64,000 nucleotides of DNA from Streptomyces spororaveus (GCF_016755875.1 NZ_BNED01000005.1:6090001-6154000); one strand, 5' to 3'. Counted from the stretch's first letter, positions 1 through 8,739 are shown. Made by a program: numbers and translations. The notes: a model not told the origin generated them from the sequence alone.

Positions 1-3
1 ATA

Positions 4-624
4 ATGTCGGTCGTGGCGACAGCAACGACAGTAGATACCGGGCACGCGCACCCGACGGTCAACCGGCCGAACCTCGTCAGCGTCGGAACCATCATCTGGT
101 TGAGTTCCGAGCTGATGTTCTTCGCGGCCCTCTTCGCGATGTACTTCACCCTGCGATCCGTGATGGGTCCCGAGTTCTGGACAGAACAGGCCGAGGCCCT
201 GAATCTGCCCTTCTCGGCGACGAACACGACGATCCTGGTGCTTTCCTCGCTCACCTGCCAGCTCGGCGTATTCGCCGCCGAGCGCGGTGACGTGAAGAAG
301 CTCAGGACGTGGTTCATCATCACGTTCGTCATGGGTGCGATCTTCATTGGCGGCCAGGTGTTCGAGTACACCGAGCTGGTCAAGCATGAGGGCCTGTCCC
401 TCTCGTCAGACCCCTACGGCTCGGTGTTCTACCTGACCACCGGCTTCCACGGTCTGCACGTGACGGGCGGTCTCATCGCCTTCCTGCTGGTCCTCGGCCG
501 GACGTACGCGGCCAAGAGGTTCACCCACGAACAGGCCACGTCGGCCATCGTCGTGTCCTACTACTGGCACTTCGTCGACGTCGTCTGGATCGGCCTCTTC
601 GCGACGATCTACCTGATCAAGTAG
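4..624 (+). CDS. ctaE: Cytochrome c oxidase subunit III (aa3-type)
   Basis: Subunit III of the haem-copper cytochrome c oxidase, an integral membrane component of the terminal oxidase that takes electrons from the cytochrome bcc complex encoded next door. The 206-residue product has the usual five hydrophobic segments (about 27-51, 72-92, 103-123, 146-166 and 182-204), a His-Gly-Leu-His motif near 149-152 and Trp-His-Phe-Val-Asp near 188-192, both typical of the family. Length matches the short actinobacterial form. The ATG lies only three bases into the window, so the promoter is not visible. It is followed 76 bases later by qcrC in the same direction, the normal actinobacterial order ctaE-qcrCAB. 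Confidence 0.95.
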   Translation: MSVVATATTVDTGHAHPTVNRPNLVSVGTIIWLSSELMFFAALFAMYFTLRSVMGPEFWTEQAEALNLPFSATNTTILVLSSLTCQLGVFAAERGDVKKLRTWFIITFVMGAIFIGGQVFEYTELVKHEGLSLSSDPYGSVFYLTTGFHGLHVTGGLIAFLLVLGRTYAAKRFTHEQATSAIVVSYYWHFVDVVWIGLFATIYLIK

Positions 625-700
625 CGAACACGTCACCGGGCAAGACCCGGCACTCCATCCAGACACACCGACGCAGAAGATCCTGACACCGGGGTAATCC

Positions 701-1510
701 GTGAAAAAGCTCTCCGCACGACGACGCCATCCGCTGGCGGCGGTCGTCGTTCTACTCCTCGCGCTGGCGGCCACTGGGGGGCTGTACGCCGCCTTCGCCC
801 CCGCGGGCAAGGCGCAGGCCGATGAAACCGCCCAGTCCCTCGCCATCGAGGAGGGCAAGAAGCTCTACGCCGTGGGTTGCGCAAGCTGCCACGGAACCGG
901 CGGTCAGGGTTCCTCTGACGGCCCGAGCCTGGTCGGCGTCGGCTCCGCGGCCGTCGACTTCCAGGTGAGCACGGGCCGCATGCCCGCCCAGCAGCCCGGC
1001 GCCCAGGTGCCGAAGAAGCCCGTCATCTACGAACAGGCGCAGATCGACCAGCTGGCCGCGTACATCGCGTCCCTCGGCGCCGGTCCGATCACGCCGACCG
1101 AGAAGCAGTACGACCCGGCGGGCGCCGACATCGCCAACGGTGGTGAGCTGTTCCGCAACAACTGCGCGCAGTGCCACAACTTCACCGGCGAGGGCGGCGC
1201 ACTGACGAACGGCAAGTACGCCCCCAACCTTGAGGGTGTCTCGCCGAAGCACATCTACGAGGCCATGCTGACCGGCCCGCAGAACATGCCCTCCTTCCCC
1301 GACAGCACCATGCCGGAGAAGCAGAAGAAGGACATCATCGCGTACCTCGAGAACGTGAACGGCGAGAAGTCCACCAGCCCCGGAGGCCTGAAGCTCGGTG
1401 GCCTCGGCCCCGTCTCCGAGGGTCTGTTCGGCTGGATCTTCGCCCTCGGTGCGCTGATCGCTGTCGCCGTCTGGGTCGCGGCCCACACCGCTAAGGCCAA
1501 GAAGTCATGA
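701..1510 (+). CDS. qcrC: Cytochrome bc1 complex dihaem cytochrome c subunit
   Basis: Membrane-anchored dihaem cytochrome c of the actinobacterial bcc complex. It replaces cytochrome c1 and soluble cytochrome c by passing electrons straight to the aa3 oxidase. The 269-residue protein has an N-terminal hydrophobic anchor (about 11-33), two CxxCH haem sites (Cys60-His64 and Cys155-His159) in duplicated cytochrome c folds, and a C-terminal membrane helix (about 240-262). The start is a GTG followed by a Lys-Lys-rich N-terminus. Its stop overlaps the qcrA start by four bases (ATGA), so the two genes are probably translationally coupled. Confidence 0.95.
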   Translation: MKKLSARRRHPLAAVVVLLLALAATGGLYAAFAPAGKAQADETAQSLAIEEGKKLYAVGCASCHGTGGQGSSDGPSLVGVGSAAVDFQVSTGRMPAQQPGAQVPKKPVIYEQAQIDQLAAYIASLGAGPITPTEKQYDPAGADIANGGELFRNNCAQCHNFTGEGGALTNGKYAPNLEGVSPKHIYEAMLTGPQNMPSFPDSTMPEKQKKDIIAYLENVNGEKSTSPGGLKLGGLGPVSEGLFGWIFALGALIAVAVWVAAHTAKAKKS

Positions 1511-2565
1511 GTAACCAAGAGATTCCCGAAGAGAAGCACCTGCCGAGCGAGCAGGGCGACGCCCACCACGGTGGCGTAGTCGTCGCGGACGACCCGTTCG
1601 CCGACCCGGGCCTGCCGGTCCACAAGCCCCGCATCCAGGACATCGACGAGCGGGCGGCGAAGCGCTCCGAGCGCACCGTCGCGATGCTCTTCACGCTGTC
1701 GATGCTGGCGACGATCGGCTTCATCGCGTCCTACGTGATCTTCCCGGTCGACAAGATCGTCTACATCTTCCCCATCGGGAAGGTCAGCGCGCTCAACTTC
1801 TCCCTGGGCATGACCCTGGGCACGGCTCTCTTCTGCATCGGCGCGGGCGCGGTCCACTGGGCCCGCACCCTGATGTCCGACGTGGAGGTCGCCGCCGAGC
1901 GCCACGAGATCGCCGCTCCGCCGGAGGTCAAGGCGCAGGTCCTGCAGGACTTCGCCGACGGCGCGAACGAGTCCGGCATCGGCCGCCGGCCCCTGATCCG
2001 CAACACGATGCTCGGAGCGCTGGCCATGCTGCCGCTCTCCGCCGTCATGATCATGCGCGACCTGGGCCCGCTGCCCGAGGACAAGCTGCGCAAGACCGTG
2101 TGGGCCAAGGGCAAGCTGCTCATCAACGACAACACGAACGAGCCGCTGCGTCCCGAGGACGTCCTCGTCGGGTCGCTGACCTTCGCCAGGCCCGAAGGCC
2201 TGGAGGAGGAGCAGCACGACTTCCAGGTCCAGATCGCCAAGGCCGCCCTGATGATCGTCCGTATCCAGCCGGACGACATCAAGGACAAGAAGGAACTGGA
2301 GTGGTCCCACGACGGGATCGTGGCCTACTCCAAGATCTGCACCCACGTCGGCTGCCCGATCAGCCTGTACGAGCAGCAGACGCACCACGTGCTCTGCCCG
2401 TGCCACCAGTCCACCTTCGACCTCTCCGACGGCGCCCGTGTCATCTTCGGCCCGGCCGGTCACGCGCTTCCGCAGCTGCGGATCGGCGTGAATGACGAAG
2501 GCTTCCTCGAAGCGCTCGGCGACTTCGAAGAGCCCGTCGGTCCTGCATTCTGGGAGCGCGGATGA
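1507..2565 (+). CDS. qcrA: Cytochrome bc1 complex Rieske iron-sulfur subunit
   Basis: Rieske [2Fe-2S] subunit of the bcc complex, carrying electrons from menaquinol to the dihaem cytochrome. The 352-residue product has a long hydrophilic N-terminus, three membrane helices (about 57-79, 96-118 and 165-184), and then the soluble Rieske domain. Cluster ligands are visible as Cys278-x-His280 with Cys283 and Cys297-x-Cys299-His300. The three-helix anchor is the actinobacterial form; classical Rieske proteins have one helix. Both ends overlap neighbouring genes by four bases (qcrC upstream, qcrB downstream), marking a tightly coupled operon. Confidence 0.96.
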   Translation: MSNQEIPEEKHLPSEQGDAHHGGVVVADDPFADPGLPVHKPRIQDIDERAAKRSERTVAMLFTLSMLATIGFIASYVIFPVDKIVYIFPIGKVSALNFSLGMTLGTALFCIGAGAVHWARTLMSDVEVAAERHEIAAPPEVKAQVLQDFADGANESGIGRRPLIRNTMLGALAMLPLSAVMIMRDLGPLPEDKLRKTVWAKGKLLINDNTNEPLRPEDVLVGSLTFARPEGLEEEQHDFQVQIAKAALMIVRIQPDDIKDKKELEWSHDGIVAYSKICTHVGCPISLYEQQTHHVLCPCHQSTFDLSDGARVIFGPAGHALPQLRIGVNDEGFLEALGDFEEPVGPAFWERG

Positions 2566-4187
2566 GCACCAGCAGCAACAACGAACGCAAAGCGCCGGCC
2601 GGCGAGCGCGTAGCCGACTGGGCGGACGGCCGCCTGGGCATCTACGGCCTGGCCAAGGCCAACATGCGCAAGATCTTCCCGGACCACTGGTCCTTCATGC
2701 TGGGTGAGATCTGCCTCTACAGCTTCATCATCATCATCCTCACGGGTGTGTACCTGACGCTGTTCTTCCACCCGAGCATGAACGAGGTCGTGTACCACGG
2801 CTCGTACGTGCCGATGCAGGGCGTCATGATGTCCGAGGCCTTCGCCTCGACGCTCGACATCAGCTTCGACGTCCGCGGTGGCCTGCTGATCCGTCAGATC
2901 CACCACTGGGCGGCGCTGATCTTCGTCGCGGCCATGGTCGTGCACATGATGCGCGTCTTCTTCACCGGCGCGTTCCGCAAGCCGCGTGAGGTCAACTGGA
3001 TCTTCGGCTTCCTGCTGCTGGTCCTCGGCATGTTCACCGGCTTCACCGGTTACTCGCTGCCGGACGACCTGCTCTCGGGTACCGGTGTCCGCTTCATGCA
3101 GGGCGCCATCCTGTCCGTCCCGGTCGTCGGCACGTACCTGTCGATGTTCCTGTTCGGCGGGGAGTTCCCGGGCGGCGACTTCGTCGCGCGGTTCTACTCG
3201 GTGCACATCCTGCTGCTGCCCGGCATCATGATGGGCCTGCTCGTGGCCCACCTGATCCTGGTCTTCTACCACAAGCACACCCAGTTCGCGGGTCCCGGCA
3301 AGACGAACAACAACGTCGTCGGCATGCCGCTGCTGCCGGTCTACATGGCCAAGGCCGGAGGCTTCTTCTTCCTGGTCTTCGGTGTCATCGCGGCCGTCGC
3401 GGCCGTCGCGACGATCAACCCGATCTGGGCGCTCGGCCCGTACCGCCCGGACCACGTGTCCACCGGTGCGCAGCCCGACTGGTACATGGGTATGCCGGAA
3501 GGCCTGATCCGGGCCATGCCCGGCTGGGAGATCAACCTGTGGGGCCACACCCTCGTCCTGGGTGTGTTCATCCCGCTGCTGCTCTTCCCGCTGGTGCTCG
3601 GCGCGATCGCCGTCTGGCCGTTCATCGAGTCCTGGGTCACCGGGGACAAGCGCGAGCACCACATCCTGGACCGCCCGCGCAACGTCCCGACCCGCACGGC
3701 CTTCGGTGTCGCCTGGATCGCGGAGTACATCGTGCTCCTCATCGGCGGCGGCAACGACATGTTCGCCCAGTACTTCCACCTGTCGATCAACTCGATCACG
3801 TGGTTCGTCCGGATCGGCTTCTTCGTCGTCCCGGTGCTGGCGTTCATCGTCGCCAAGCGGATCTGCCTCGGCCTCCAGCGCCGTGACCACGACAAGGTGC
3901 TGCACGGTCGCGAGACCGGCATCATCAAGCGTCTGCCGCACGGCGAGTTCGTCGAGGTCCACGAGCCGCTCCCGGCGGGCCAGCTGCACAAGCTCACCGC
4001 GCACGAGCAGTACAAGCCGGTCGAGATCGGCCCGACGGTCGACGAGAACGGTGTCGAGCGCAAGGTGAAGGCCACCGAGAAGCTGCGCGCGAAGCTCAGC
4101 CAGGGCATGTACGGCGAGAACAACCAGATTCCGAAGCCCACGGTGGAGGAATACAAGGAGATCCAGTCCGGCCACGGCCACCACTGA
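2562..4187 (+). CDS. qcrB: Cytochrome bc1 complex cytochrome b subunit
   Basis: Cytochrome b of the bcc complex, holding the two b haems and the quinol oxidation and reduction sites in the membrane. The 541-residue product shows paired haem histidines (in the His-His-Trp and His-Met-Met segments and in the His-Ile-Leu and His-Leu-Ile segments further on) and the Qo-site loop written Pro-Asp-Trp-Tyr rather than the canonical Pro-Glu-Trp-Tyr, a common actinobacterial variant. A long hydrophilic C-terminal tail of about 110 residues is also typical of this group. It is the last gene of the operon; a strong terminator hairpin follows 57 bases downstream. Confidence 0.96.
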   Translation: MSTSSNNERKAPAGERVADWADGRLGIYGLAKANMRKIFPDHWSFMLGEICLYSFIIIILTGVYLTLFFHPSMNEVVYHGSYVPMQGVMMSEAFASTLDISFDVRGGLLIRQIHHWAALIFVAAMVVHMMRVFFTGAFRKPREVNWIFGFLLLVLGMFTGFTGYSLPDDLLSGTGVRFMQGAILSVPVVGTYLSMFLFGGEFPGGDFVARFYSVHILLLPGIMMGLLVAHLILVFYHKHTQFAGPGKTNNNVVGMPLLPVYMAKAGGFFFLVFGVIAAVAAVATINPIWALGPYRPDHVSTGAQPDWYMGMPEGLIRAMPGWEINLWGHTLVLGVFIPLLLFPLVLGAIAVWPFIESWVTGDKREHHILDRPRNVPTRTAFGVAWIAEYIVLLIGGGNDMFAQYFHLSINSITWFVRIGFFVVPVLAFIVAKRICLGLQRRDHDKVLHGRETGIIKRLPHGEFVEVHEPLPAGQLHKLTAHEQYKPVEIGPTVDENGVERKVKATEKLRAKLSQGMYGENNQIPKPTVEEYKEIQSGHGHH

Positions 4188-4243
4188 TCCCCGCATGAAC
4201 GCATGAGGGACTGATTTCGGTCAGTCCTGGTGTCGCCACGGCG

Positions 4244-4277
4244 AGAGCCCCGTCCAGTGTCTGGACGGGGCTCTTTG
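4244..4277 (+). terminator. Rho-independent terminator after qcrB
   Basis: A perfect 14-bp stem (4244-4257 with 4261-4274) around a 3-base loop is followed by a short T run. It lies between qcrB and trpD and probably ends the ctaE/qcrCAB transcript. Confidence 0.8.
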
Positions 4278-4351
4278 CCGTAACCGGGGCTGGATAGGCT
4301 GATCCCTGACCGATCAGACGTGGAATCCTCCACCGACAGCAGGAGCGGACC

Positions 4352-5416
4352 ATGAACGTTGCGACCCCGGCAGGCGGCGACAGCGTGGCGGCCCGTGGCT
4401 GGCCGGGCGTTCTCGACGCTCTGCTGACCGGCCGGGACCTGCGCGCGGAGGACACCGCCTGGGCCATGGACCGCATCATGCGCGGGGAGGCCACCGACGC
4501 CCAGATCGCCGGCTTCACGGTCGCGCTGCGGGCCAAGGGGGAGACGGTCGAGGAGATCAACGGGCTCGTACGGGCGATGTACGCGCACGCCAACCTGATC
4601 GAGGTGCCGGGCCGCACGGTGGACATCGTCGGCACCGGCGGCGACGGGGCCAAAACGGTGAACATCTCCACCATGTCCGCGGTCGTCGTGGCCGGGACCG
4701 GCGCCAAGGTCGTCAAGCACGGAAACCGCGCCGCGTCCTCCGCGAGCGGCTCCTCGGACGTCCTGGAGAAGCTCGGCGTCAACCTCGACCTCAGCCTGCC
4801 GCGGGTCGTGGAGGTCGCCGAGGAGGCCGGCATCACCTTCTGCTTCGCGGTGAAGTTCCACCCGGCCCTGCGCCACGTCGCGGCCGCCCGCAGGGAACTG
4901 GGCATCCGCACCTTCTTCAACGCGCTGGGCCCGCTGACCAACCCGGCCCGGGTACGCGCCCAGGCGACCGGCGTGGCCGACCCCCGGATGGCCCCGATCG
5001 TGGCGGGCGTGCTCGCCGCGCGGGGCTCCTCCGCACTGGTCTTCCGCGGCGACGACGGCCTGGACGAACTGACCACGACGTCGGCCTCGCAGATCTGGTG
5101 GGTCCGCGACGGCAAGGTCACCGAGCAGCGCTTCGACCCCCGTGACGTGGGCATCTCCCTGGTCGACGTCTCCGCACTGGCCGGTGGGGACCCCTCGTAC
5201 AACGCAGACGTGGCCCGCCGCCTCCTGGCGGGCGAGACCGGCCCGGTCCGTGACGCCGTCCTGCTGAACTCGGCGGCGGCCCTGGTGGCCCTCGACCCCG
5301 CCCCGGGCACCCTGGAGGAGCAGATCACGGCCGGCATCGCCCGTGCGGCGGAGTCGATCGACTCGGGCGCGGCCCGGGCCGCCCTGGAGCGCTGGGTGGC
5401 GGCCAGCAACGCCTAG
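4352..5416 (+). CDS. trpD: Anthranilate phosphoribosyltransferase
   Basis: Transfers the phosphoribosyl group of PRPP to anthranilate, the second step of tryptophan synthesis, in the cytoplasm. The 354-residue protein has the PRPP-binding Gly-Thr-Gly-Gly-Asp-Gly loop at 94-99, the Lys-His-Gly-Asn-Arg anthranilate-site segment at 122-126 and an Asp-Glu-Leu-Thr motif later on. The reading frame appears intact to its TAG stop. That stop lies inside the six-base target sequence of an insertion element, so the IS starts right after the last codon and cuts the gene off from its original terminator, now about 1.1 kb away. Other trp genes are not adjacent; a fused trpE-trpG is 27 kb downstream. Confidence 0.95.
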   Translation: MNVATPAGGDSVAARGWPGVLDALLTGRDLRAEDTAWAMDRIMRGEATDAQIAGFTVALRAKGETVEEINGLVRAMYAHANLIEVPGRTVDIVGTGGDGAKTVNISTMSAVVVAGTGAKVVKHGNRAASSASGSSDVLEKLGVNLDLSLPRVVEVAEEAGITFCFAVKFHPALRHVAAARRELGIRTFFNALGPLTNPARVRAQATGVADPRMAPIVAGVLAARGSSALVFRGDDGLDELTTTSASQIWWVRDGKVTEQRFDPRDVGISLVDVSALAGGDPSYNADVARRLLAGETGPVRDAVLLNSAAALVALDPAPGTLEEQITAGIARAAESIDSGAARAALERWVAASNA

Positions 5417-5417
5417 G
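5412..5417. repeat. Left target-site duplication of IS481-type element
   Basis: Six-base palindrome CCTAGG, repeated exactly at 6499-6504 on the other side of the element. It fits the NCTAGN target known for IS481. It contains both the trpD stop (4th strand position onward, TAG at 5414-5416) and the transposase stop on the opposite strand (5413-5415). Confidence 0.85.
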
Positions 5418-6396
5418 TGTATTGACCCGTAGCGTTGTTCACACGGCTGATGGGTGGCTTGCCGTTGAGTGCGGTGTGGCAGCGGTGGTGGTTGTAGGTG
5501 TGGAGGAAGTCTGCCAGGGCTGCTGTCCGCTCGTCGTTCGATCGGTAGGGCCGCAGGTAGGCCCATTCGTCGAGGAGGGTGCGGTTGAAGCGTTCGACCT
5601 TGCCGTTGGTCTGCGGCCGGTAGGGGCGGATCTTCTTGTGGGTGATGCCGGCCGCGGTCAGGGCCCTGGTGAACTGTTTGGCTTTGTAGCAGGATCCGTT
5701 GTCGGTCAGGACACGTTCGACGGTGATGCCGTGGTCGGTGAAGAACGCGTTTGCCCGCTGCCAGAAGGCGATCGCGGTGTGCTGGCGCTCGTCGGGCAGG
5801 ACTTCGCTGTAGGCCAGGCGGGAGTGGTCGTCGACGGCGGAGTGGATGAAGCTGTAGCCGATCACCGGGGTGGAGTTCTTGCGCTCGGTGGTGGTGGCCT
5901 GGCGGTTTCGGTCGCCTGCTGTGCGGCCCACGGTGCGCCAGCCGCCGCCGTCGGGGATGTTGCCGAGCTTCTTGATGTCGACGTGGACCAGCTCGCCCGG
6001 CCGGGCGCGTTCGTAGCGCCGGATGGCCTGCCCGGTGGGGCGGTCGAGCCAGGCCAGACGGTTCAGACCGTGGCGGACCAGGATTCGGTGCACCGTCGAG
6101 GCGGGCAGGCCCAGGATCGGGCCGATGCGGGCCGGGCCGAGCTTCCGGCCGGTCCGCAGACGGCAGACCTGGGCCTCAACGGTGGCCGGTGTGCGGTGCG
6201 GAGTCGCGTGGGGCTTGCTGGAGCGGTCGTGCAGGCCGGCGTCGCCTTCGGTCCGCCAGCGGCGGACCCACTTGTGGGCGGTGGCCCGGGATATACCCAT
6301 CTCGGCCGCGACGTGTGCGACAGGACGGCCCGAGCGGACCCGTTCGACCAGCAGGCGCCTACCGAAGACGGTCAGCCGGGCATTACGGTGGGACAC
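5413..6396 (-). CDS. IS481-family transposase (DDE)
   Basis: Catalyses transposition of the surrounding element. The 327-residue protein has an N-terminal helix-turn-helix (about 20-60) and an rve-type integrase core with the catalytic triad Asp140, Asp232 and Glu268; the last two are 35 residues apart, as in D,D(35)E enzymes. The GTG start is supported by a GGAGG site seven bases upstream. The reading frame runs through the end of the element, and its TAG stop is provided by the CTAG of the target duplication, so the final codons are element DNA but the stop is host DNA. It is transcribed towards trpD. Confidence 0.93.
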   Translation of the reverse strand: MSHRNARLTVFGRRLLVERVRSGRPVAHVAAEMGISRATAHKWVRRWRTEGDAGLHDRSSKPHATPHRTPATVEAQVCRLRTGRKLGPARIGPILGLPASTVHRILVRHGLNRLAWLDRPTGQAIRRYERARPGELVHVDIKKLGNIPDGGGWRTVGRTAGDRNRQATTTERKNSTPVIGYSFIHSAVDDHSRLAYSEVLPDERQHTAIAFWQRANAFFTDHGITVERVLTDNGSCYKAKQFTRALTAAGITHKKIRPYRPQTNGKVERFNRTLLDEWAYLRPYRSNDERTAALADFLHTYNHHRCHTALNGKPPISRVNNATGQYT

Positions 6397-6498
6397 GAAG
6401 ACCTCCGTGCGGTGAGTTCCTAGACAGCTCCCACCACACCGGAGGTCTTCGCCATGTTCAAGACCTGACCAGTGTCAACAACGCTCGTGATCAATACA
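5418..6498 (-). mobile_element. IS481-family insertion sequence, complete
   Basis: A 1081-bp element bounded by imperfect inverted repeats of about 27 bp (5418-5444 and 6472-6498; 22 of 27 positions match by my alignment, beginning TGTATTGA) and flanked by identical CCTAGG duplications. It carries one intact DDE transposase gene on the minus strand. Intact ends, an intact gene and an exact duplication suggest a fairly recent insertion. It sits between the trpD stop codon and the trpD terminator. Confidence 0.9.
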
Positions 6499-6504
6499 CC
6501 TAGG
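6499..6504. repeat. Right target-site duplication of IS481-type element
   Basis: CCTAGG, identical to 5412-5417. Joining the two copies reconstructs an uninterrupted trpD end followed within about 25 bases by the terminator hairpin at 6525-6553. Confidence 0.85.
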
Positions 6505-6524
6505 CCGTACGGCGCGAAAGCGAT

Positions 6525-6553
6525 GACCCCGGTCCGGCATGCGGACCGGGGTC
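6525..6553 (+). terminator. Original trpD terminator, displaced by the IS
   Basis: A perfect 12-bp stem (6525-6536 with 6542-6553) and 5-base loop followed by a short T-containing run. Without the insertion it would start about 13 bases after the trpD stop, so it is most likely the native trpD terminator. Confidence 0.75.
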
Positions 6554-6590
6554 TTGCGTTCGGCCGATCTTGTGGCAGGATGCTGACCAG

Positions 6591-6702
6591 GTCACGAGTG
6601 ACAGCGTTTAGGCCCCGGCTTGCTGTCCGGCAACCCTCCTTCCGTGGCGGGGTGCCCCGGGTGATGACCAGGTCGTAGGCAGCAAGGCCTACGGCAAGCG
6701 CG
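6591..6702 (+). ncRNA. SAM-IV-type S-adenosylmethionine riboswitch aptamer
   Basis: The segment has the conserved SAM-family core: a purine-rich GGCCCCGGCTTGC strand, CCGGCAACCC, and a later GGTGCCCCGGGTGA block, with a peripheral hairpin near 6679-6695 as in the actinobacterial SAM-IV class. I recognise the sequence from Streptomyces examples; no covariance search was done. It lies upstream of a class V aminotransferase, and a terminator hairpin follows at 6708-6746, so the likely logic is premature termination when SAM is abundant. Boundaries are approximate. Confidence 0.8.
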
Positions 6703-6707
6703 GATCC

Positions 6708-6746
6708 CTCGACACCAGGGGTCCTGGTCTTCTCGAGGAGCTTTTT
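6708..6746 (+). terminator. Terminator of the SAM riboswitch expression platform
   Basis: Nested stems: 6708-6712 pairs with 6733-6737 and 6714-6719 pairs with 6723-6728, followed within four bases by five T residues (6742-6746). Its place directly after the aptamer and 180 bases before the gene suggests conditional termination. Confidence 0.6.
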
Positions 6747-6748
6747 CC

Positions 6749-6769
6749 GTGAGCAAGCGAATGCGATAG
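6749..6769 (+). CDS. Possible six-codon leader peptide
   Basis: A GTG codon with a GAGGAG site eight bases upstream opens a six-codon frame, Met-Ser-Lys-Arg-Met-Arg, ending in TAG. It sits immediately after the riboswitch terminator and before the long leader of the aminotransferase gene. It may be a chance frame; the good ribosome site is the only support. Confidence 0.25.
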   Translation: MSKRMR

Positions 6770-6928
6770 GGCGACTCCGCCCCCACTTCACCCCTCGGAC
6801 AGGGTCACTTCCGTGTACCCCCGCCCAGCGCGGACCGAGGACTTCCCCGTACCCCGGACGGCCGCAGCGCCGTACCCGCGTACGGGCACACCGAAGCCAT
6901 TCAGCCCTGCCTGCCGGGAGATACCGCC

Positions 6929-8314
6929 ATGTCCGCATCCCTGAACGCCGCCGTCGCCACCGCCACCGCCGCCGTCGACCCCGCCTGTGCCGAGCCGCTC
7001 GCGGTCCTCGGCCGCGACGTCACCGTCCCCCTCGTCACCGGCGGCGAGGTCACCTACGCGGCCCTCGACTACGCGGCCAGCGCCCCCGCCCTGCAGCGCG
7101 TCTGGGACGACGTGGCCGCGTACGCCCCGTACTACGGCAGCGTCCACCGCGGTGCCGGATACCTCTCGCAGCTCTCCACCGACCTCTTCGAGCAGAGCCG
7201 GGTCACCGTCGCCGAGTTCCTCGACTGCCGCCCCACCGACCAGGTCGTCTTCACCCGCTCCACGACCGACTCGCTGAACCTGCTCGCCGCCGTACTCCCC
7301 GCCGACTGCCAGGTGTTCGTCTTCGAGACCGAGCACCACGCCTCCCTGCTGCCGTGGGCCGACGCACGGGTCACCTACCTCAACGCACCGCGCACCCCGG
7401 CCGAAGCCGTCGCCACCCTGGAGCGGGCGCTCGCCGACCGCGACCCGTACGGTCCGGCACTGGTCTGCGTCACCGGCGCCTCCAACGTCACCGGCGAGCT
7501 GTGGCCGGTCCGCGAACTCGCCGCCGCCGCGCACGCCCACGGCGCGCGCATCGTGCTGGACGCCGCCCAACTGGCCCCCCACCACCCCGTCTCCGTGCAG
7601 GAGCTGGACGTCGACTGGGTCGCCTTCTCCGGGCACAAGCTCTACGCACCCTTCGGCTCGGGCGTACTCGCGGGCCGCGCCGACTGGCTCCAGGAGGCCG
7701 AGCCCTACCTCGCGGGCGGCGGCGCCTCCCGCAAGGTCGCCCGGCGCGAGGACGGCGGCGTGGACGTCGAGTGGCACACCACCGCGGCCCGCCACGAGGC
7801 CGGCTCCCCGAACGTCATCGGCGTCTACTCCATCGCCTCGGCCTGCAAGGCCCTGACCGAGGCCGGCTTCGAGCACCTGGTCGCCCGCGAGCGCCACCTC
7901 ATCGCGAAGGTCCGCGAGGGCCTGGCGGAGGTCCCGGCGGTCCGGATCCTCTCCCTCTTCGGCGACGACGCCCCGCGGGTCGGTGTCATCTCCTTCGTGG
8001 TGGACGGCTGGAACAGCTCCCACTTCGCCGCCGCGCTGTCGGCCGAGTACGGGATCGGCGTCCGCGACGGCCTGTTCTGCGCCCACCCGCTGGTCCGCAC
8101 CCTGCTGGGCAGCGAGCCGCAGGCCCAGGGCGAATGCGGAGCCCCCGAGGCGGCACCGGGGGAGCGCTCGCTGAACGCGATCCGCGTCAGCTTCGGCGCG
8201 GGCACCCCCGACGAGCACGTGGAGCGCTTCGTCCGCGCGGTGAAGGAGCTCGTCGCGGACGGCGCGAAGTGGCAGTACCGCACGGAGGAGGGCCGCTGCG
8301 TCCCCGCCGTGTGA
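6929..8314 (+). CDS. Class V aminotransferase (cysteine desulfurase-like)
   Basis: A PLP enzyme of the class V aminotransferase family, related to cysteine desulfurases and isopenicillin-N epimerase-like proteins. The 461-residue product has the cofactor aspartate region around Asp211 (Val-Leu-Asp-Ala-Ala) and the Schiff-base lysine Lys237 in Ser-Gly-His-Lys-Leu-Tyr. A GGGAG site precedes the ATG. The SAM-sensing leader suggests a role in sulfur amino acid metabolism, for example cysteine or methionine turnover, but the substrate cannot be read from the sequence. A low-complexity Gly/Ala/Glu insertion lies near 390-415. The gene stands alone, ending in a repeat-rich intergenic region. Confidence 0.85.
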   Translation: MSASLNAAVATATAAVDPACAEPLAVLGRDVTVPLVTGGEVTYAALDYAASAPALQRVWDDVAAYAPYYGSVHRGAGYLSQLSTDLFEQSRVTVAEFLDCRPTDQVVFTRSTTDSLNLLAAVLPADCQVFVFETEHHASLLPWADARVTYLNAPRTPAEAVATLERALADRDPYGPALVCVTGASNVTGELWPVRELAAAAHAHGARIVLDAAQLAPHHPVSVQELDVDWVAFSGHKLYAPFGSGVLAGRADWLQEAEPYLAGGGASRKVARREDGGVDVEWHTTAARHEAGSPNVIGVYSIASACKALTEAGFEHLVARERHLIAKVREGLAEVPAVRILSLFGDDAPRVGVISFVVDGWNSSHFAAALSAEYGIGVRDGLFCAHPLVRTLLGSEPQAQGECGAPEAAPGERSLNAIRVSFGAGTPDEHVERFVRAVKELVADGAKWQYRTEEGRCVPAV

Positions 8315-8330
8315 CGGGGCGGCGCCGTTT

Positions 8331-8705
8331 CCTGGGGCTCCGCCCCAGACCCCGCGCCTCAAGCGCCGGCGGGGCTGGGTGGTGTGGGGCGGGGCCCCGC
8401 ACGAGGGTCTCCTCGGCTCGCGCCTGCGGCCGTGGTTCTGTGGCTCGGCCTGGGTTGCGCGCTCGTCCTGCGGGGACCCTCCTGCGTGTCCCCGCCCCAC
8501 GGCAGGGCTTCGACGGATGCCGCGGTGGGGTGGGGGGACGTGGCGGGGTGTCCCCGCAGGACGAGCGCGCAACCACCCCGCACAGCCGAGACATGCCCGC
8601 AGGCGCGAGCCGAGGAGACATCCCGGCGCGGCACCCCGCCCCGCCCCAGACCGACAGGCCCGCACCACTCAGCCTCGCCGGCGATTGAGGCGCACCCCGG
8701 GCCGG
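8331..8705. repeat. Extended imperfect inverted-repeat intergenic region
   Basis: This 425-bp gap between two convergent genes contains no supported gene. It folds on itself: 8407-8429 is a perfect 23-bp inverted match to 8597-8619, and 8453-8477 a perfect 25-bp inverted match to 8550-8574. Further out, the GCCGGCGGGGCT-type repeat near 8360-8376 has a degenerate inverted partner near 8680-8695. Either strand could form a hairpin of roughly 200-350 bases, plausibly acting as a terminator in both directions. Confidence 0.8.
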
Positions 8706-8739
8706 GACGACCCGAGCACCGCCGAGCACCCCGCAGGGG

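Noticed and set aside
5413..6504. Disruption of trpD by the insertion element
   Set aside because: The insertion preserves the TAG stop and all codons before it; the protein length and C-terminus agree with the family.
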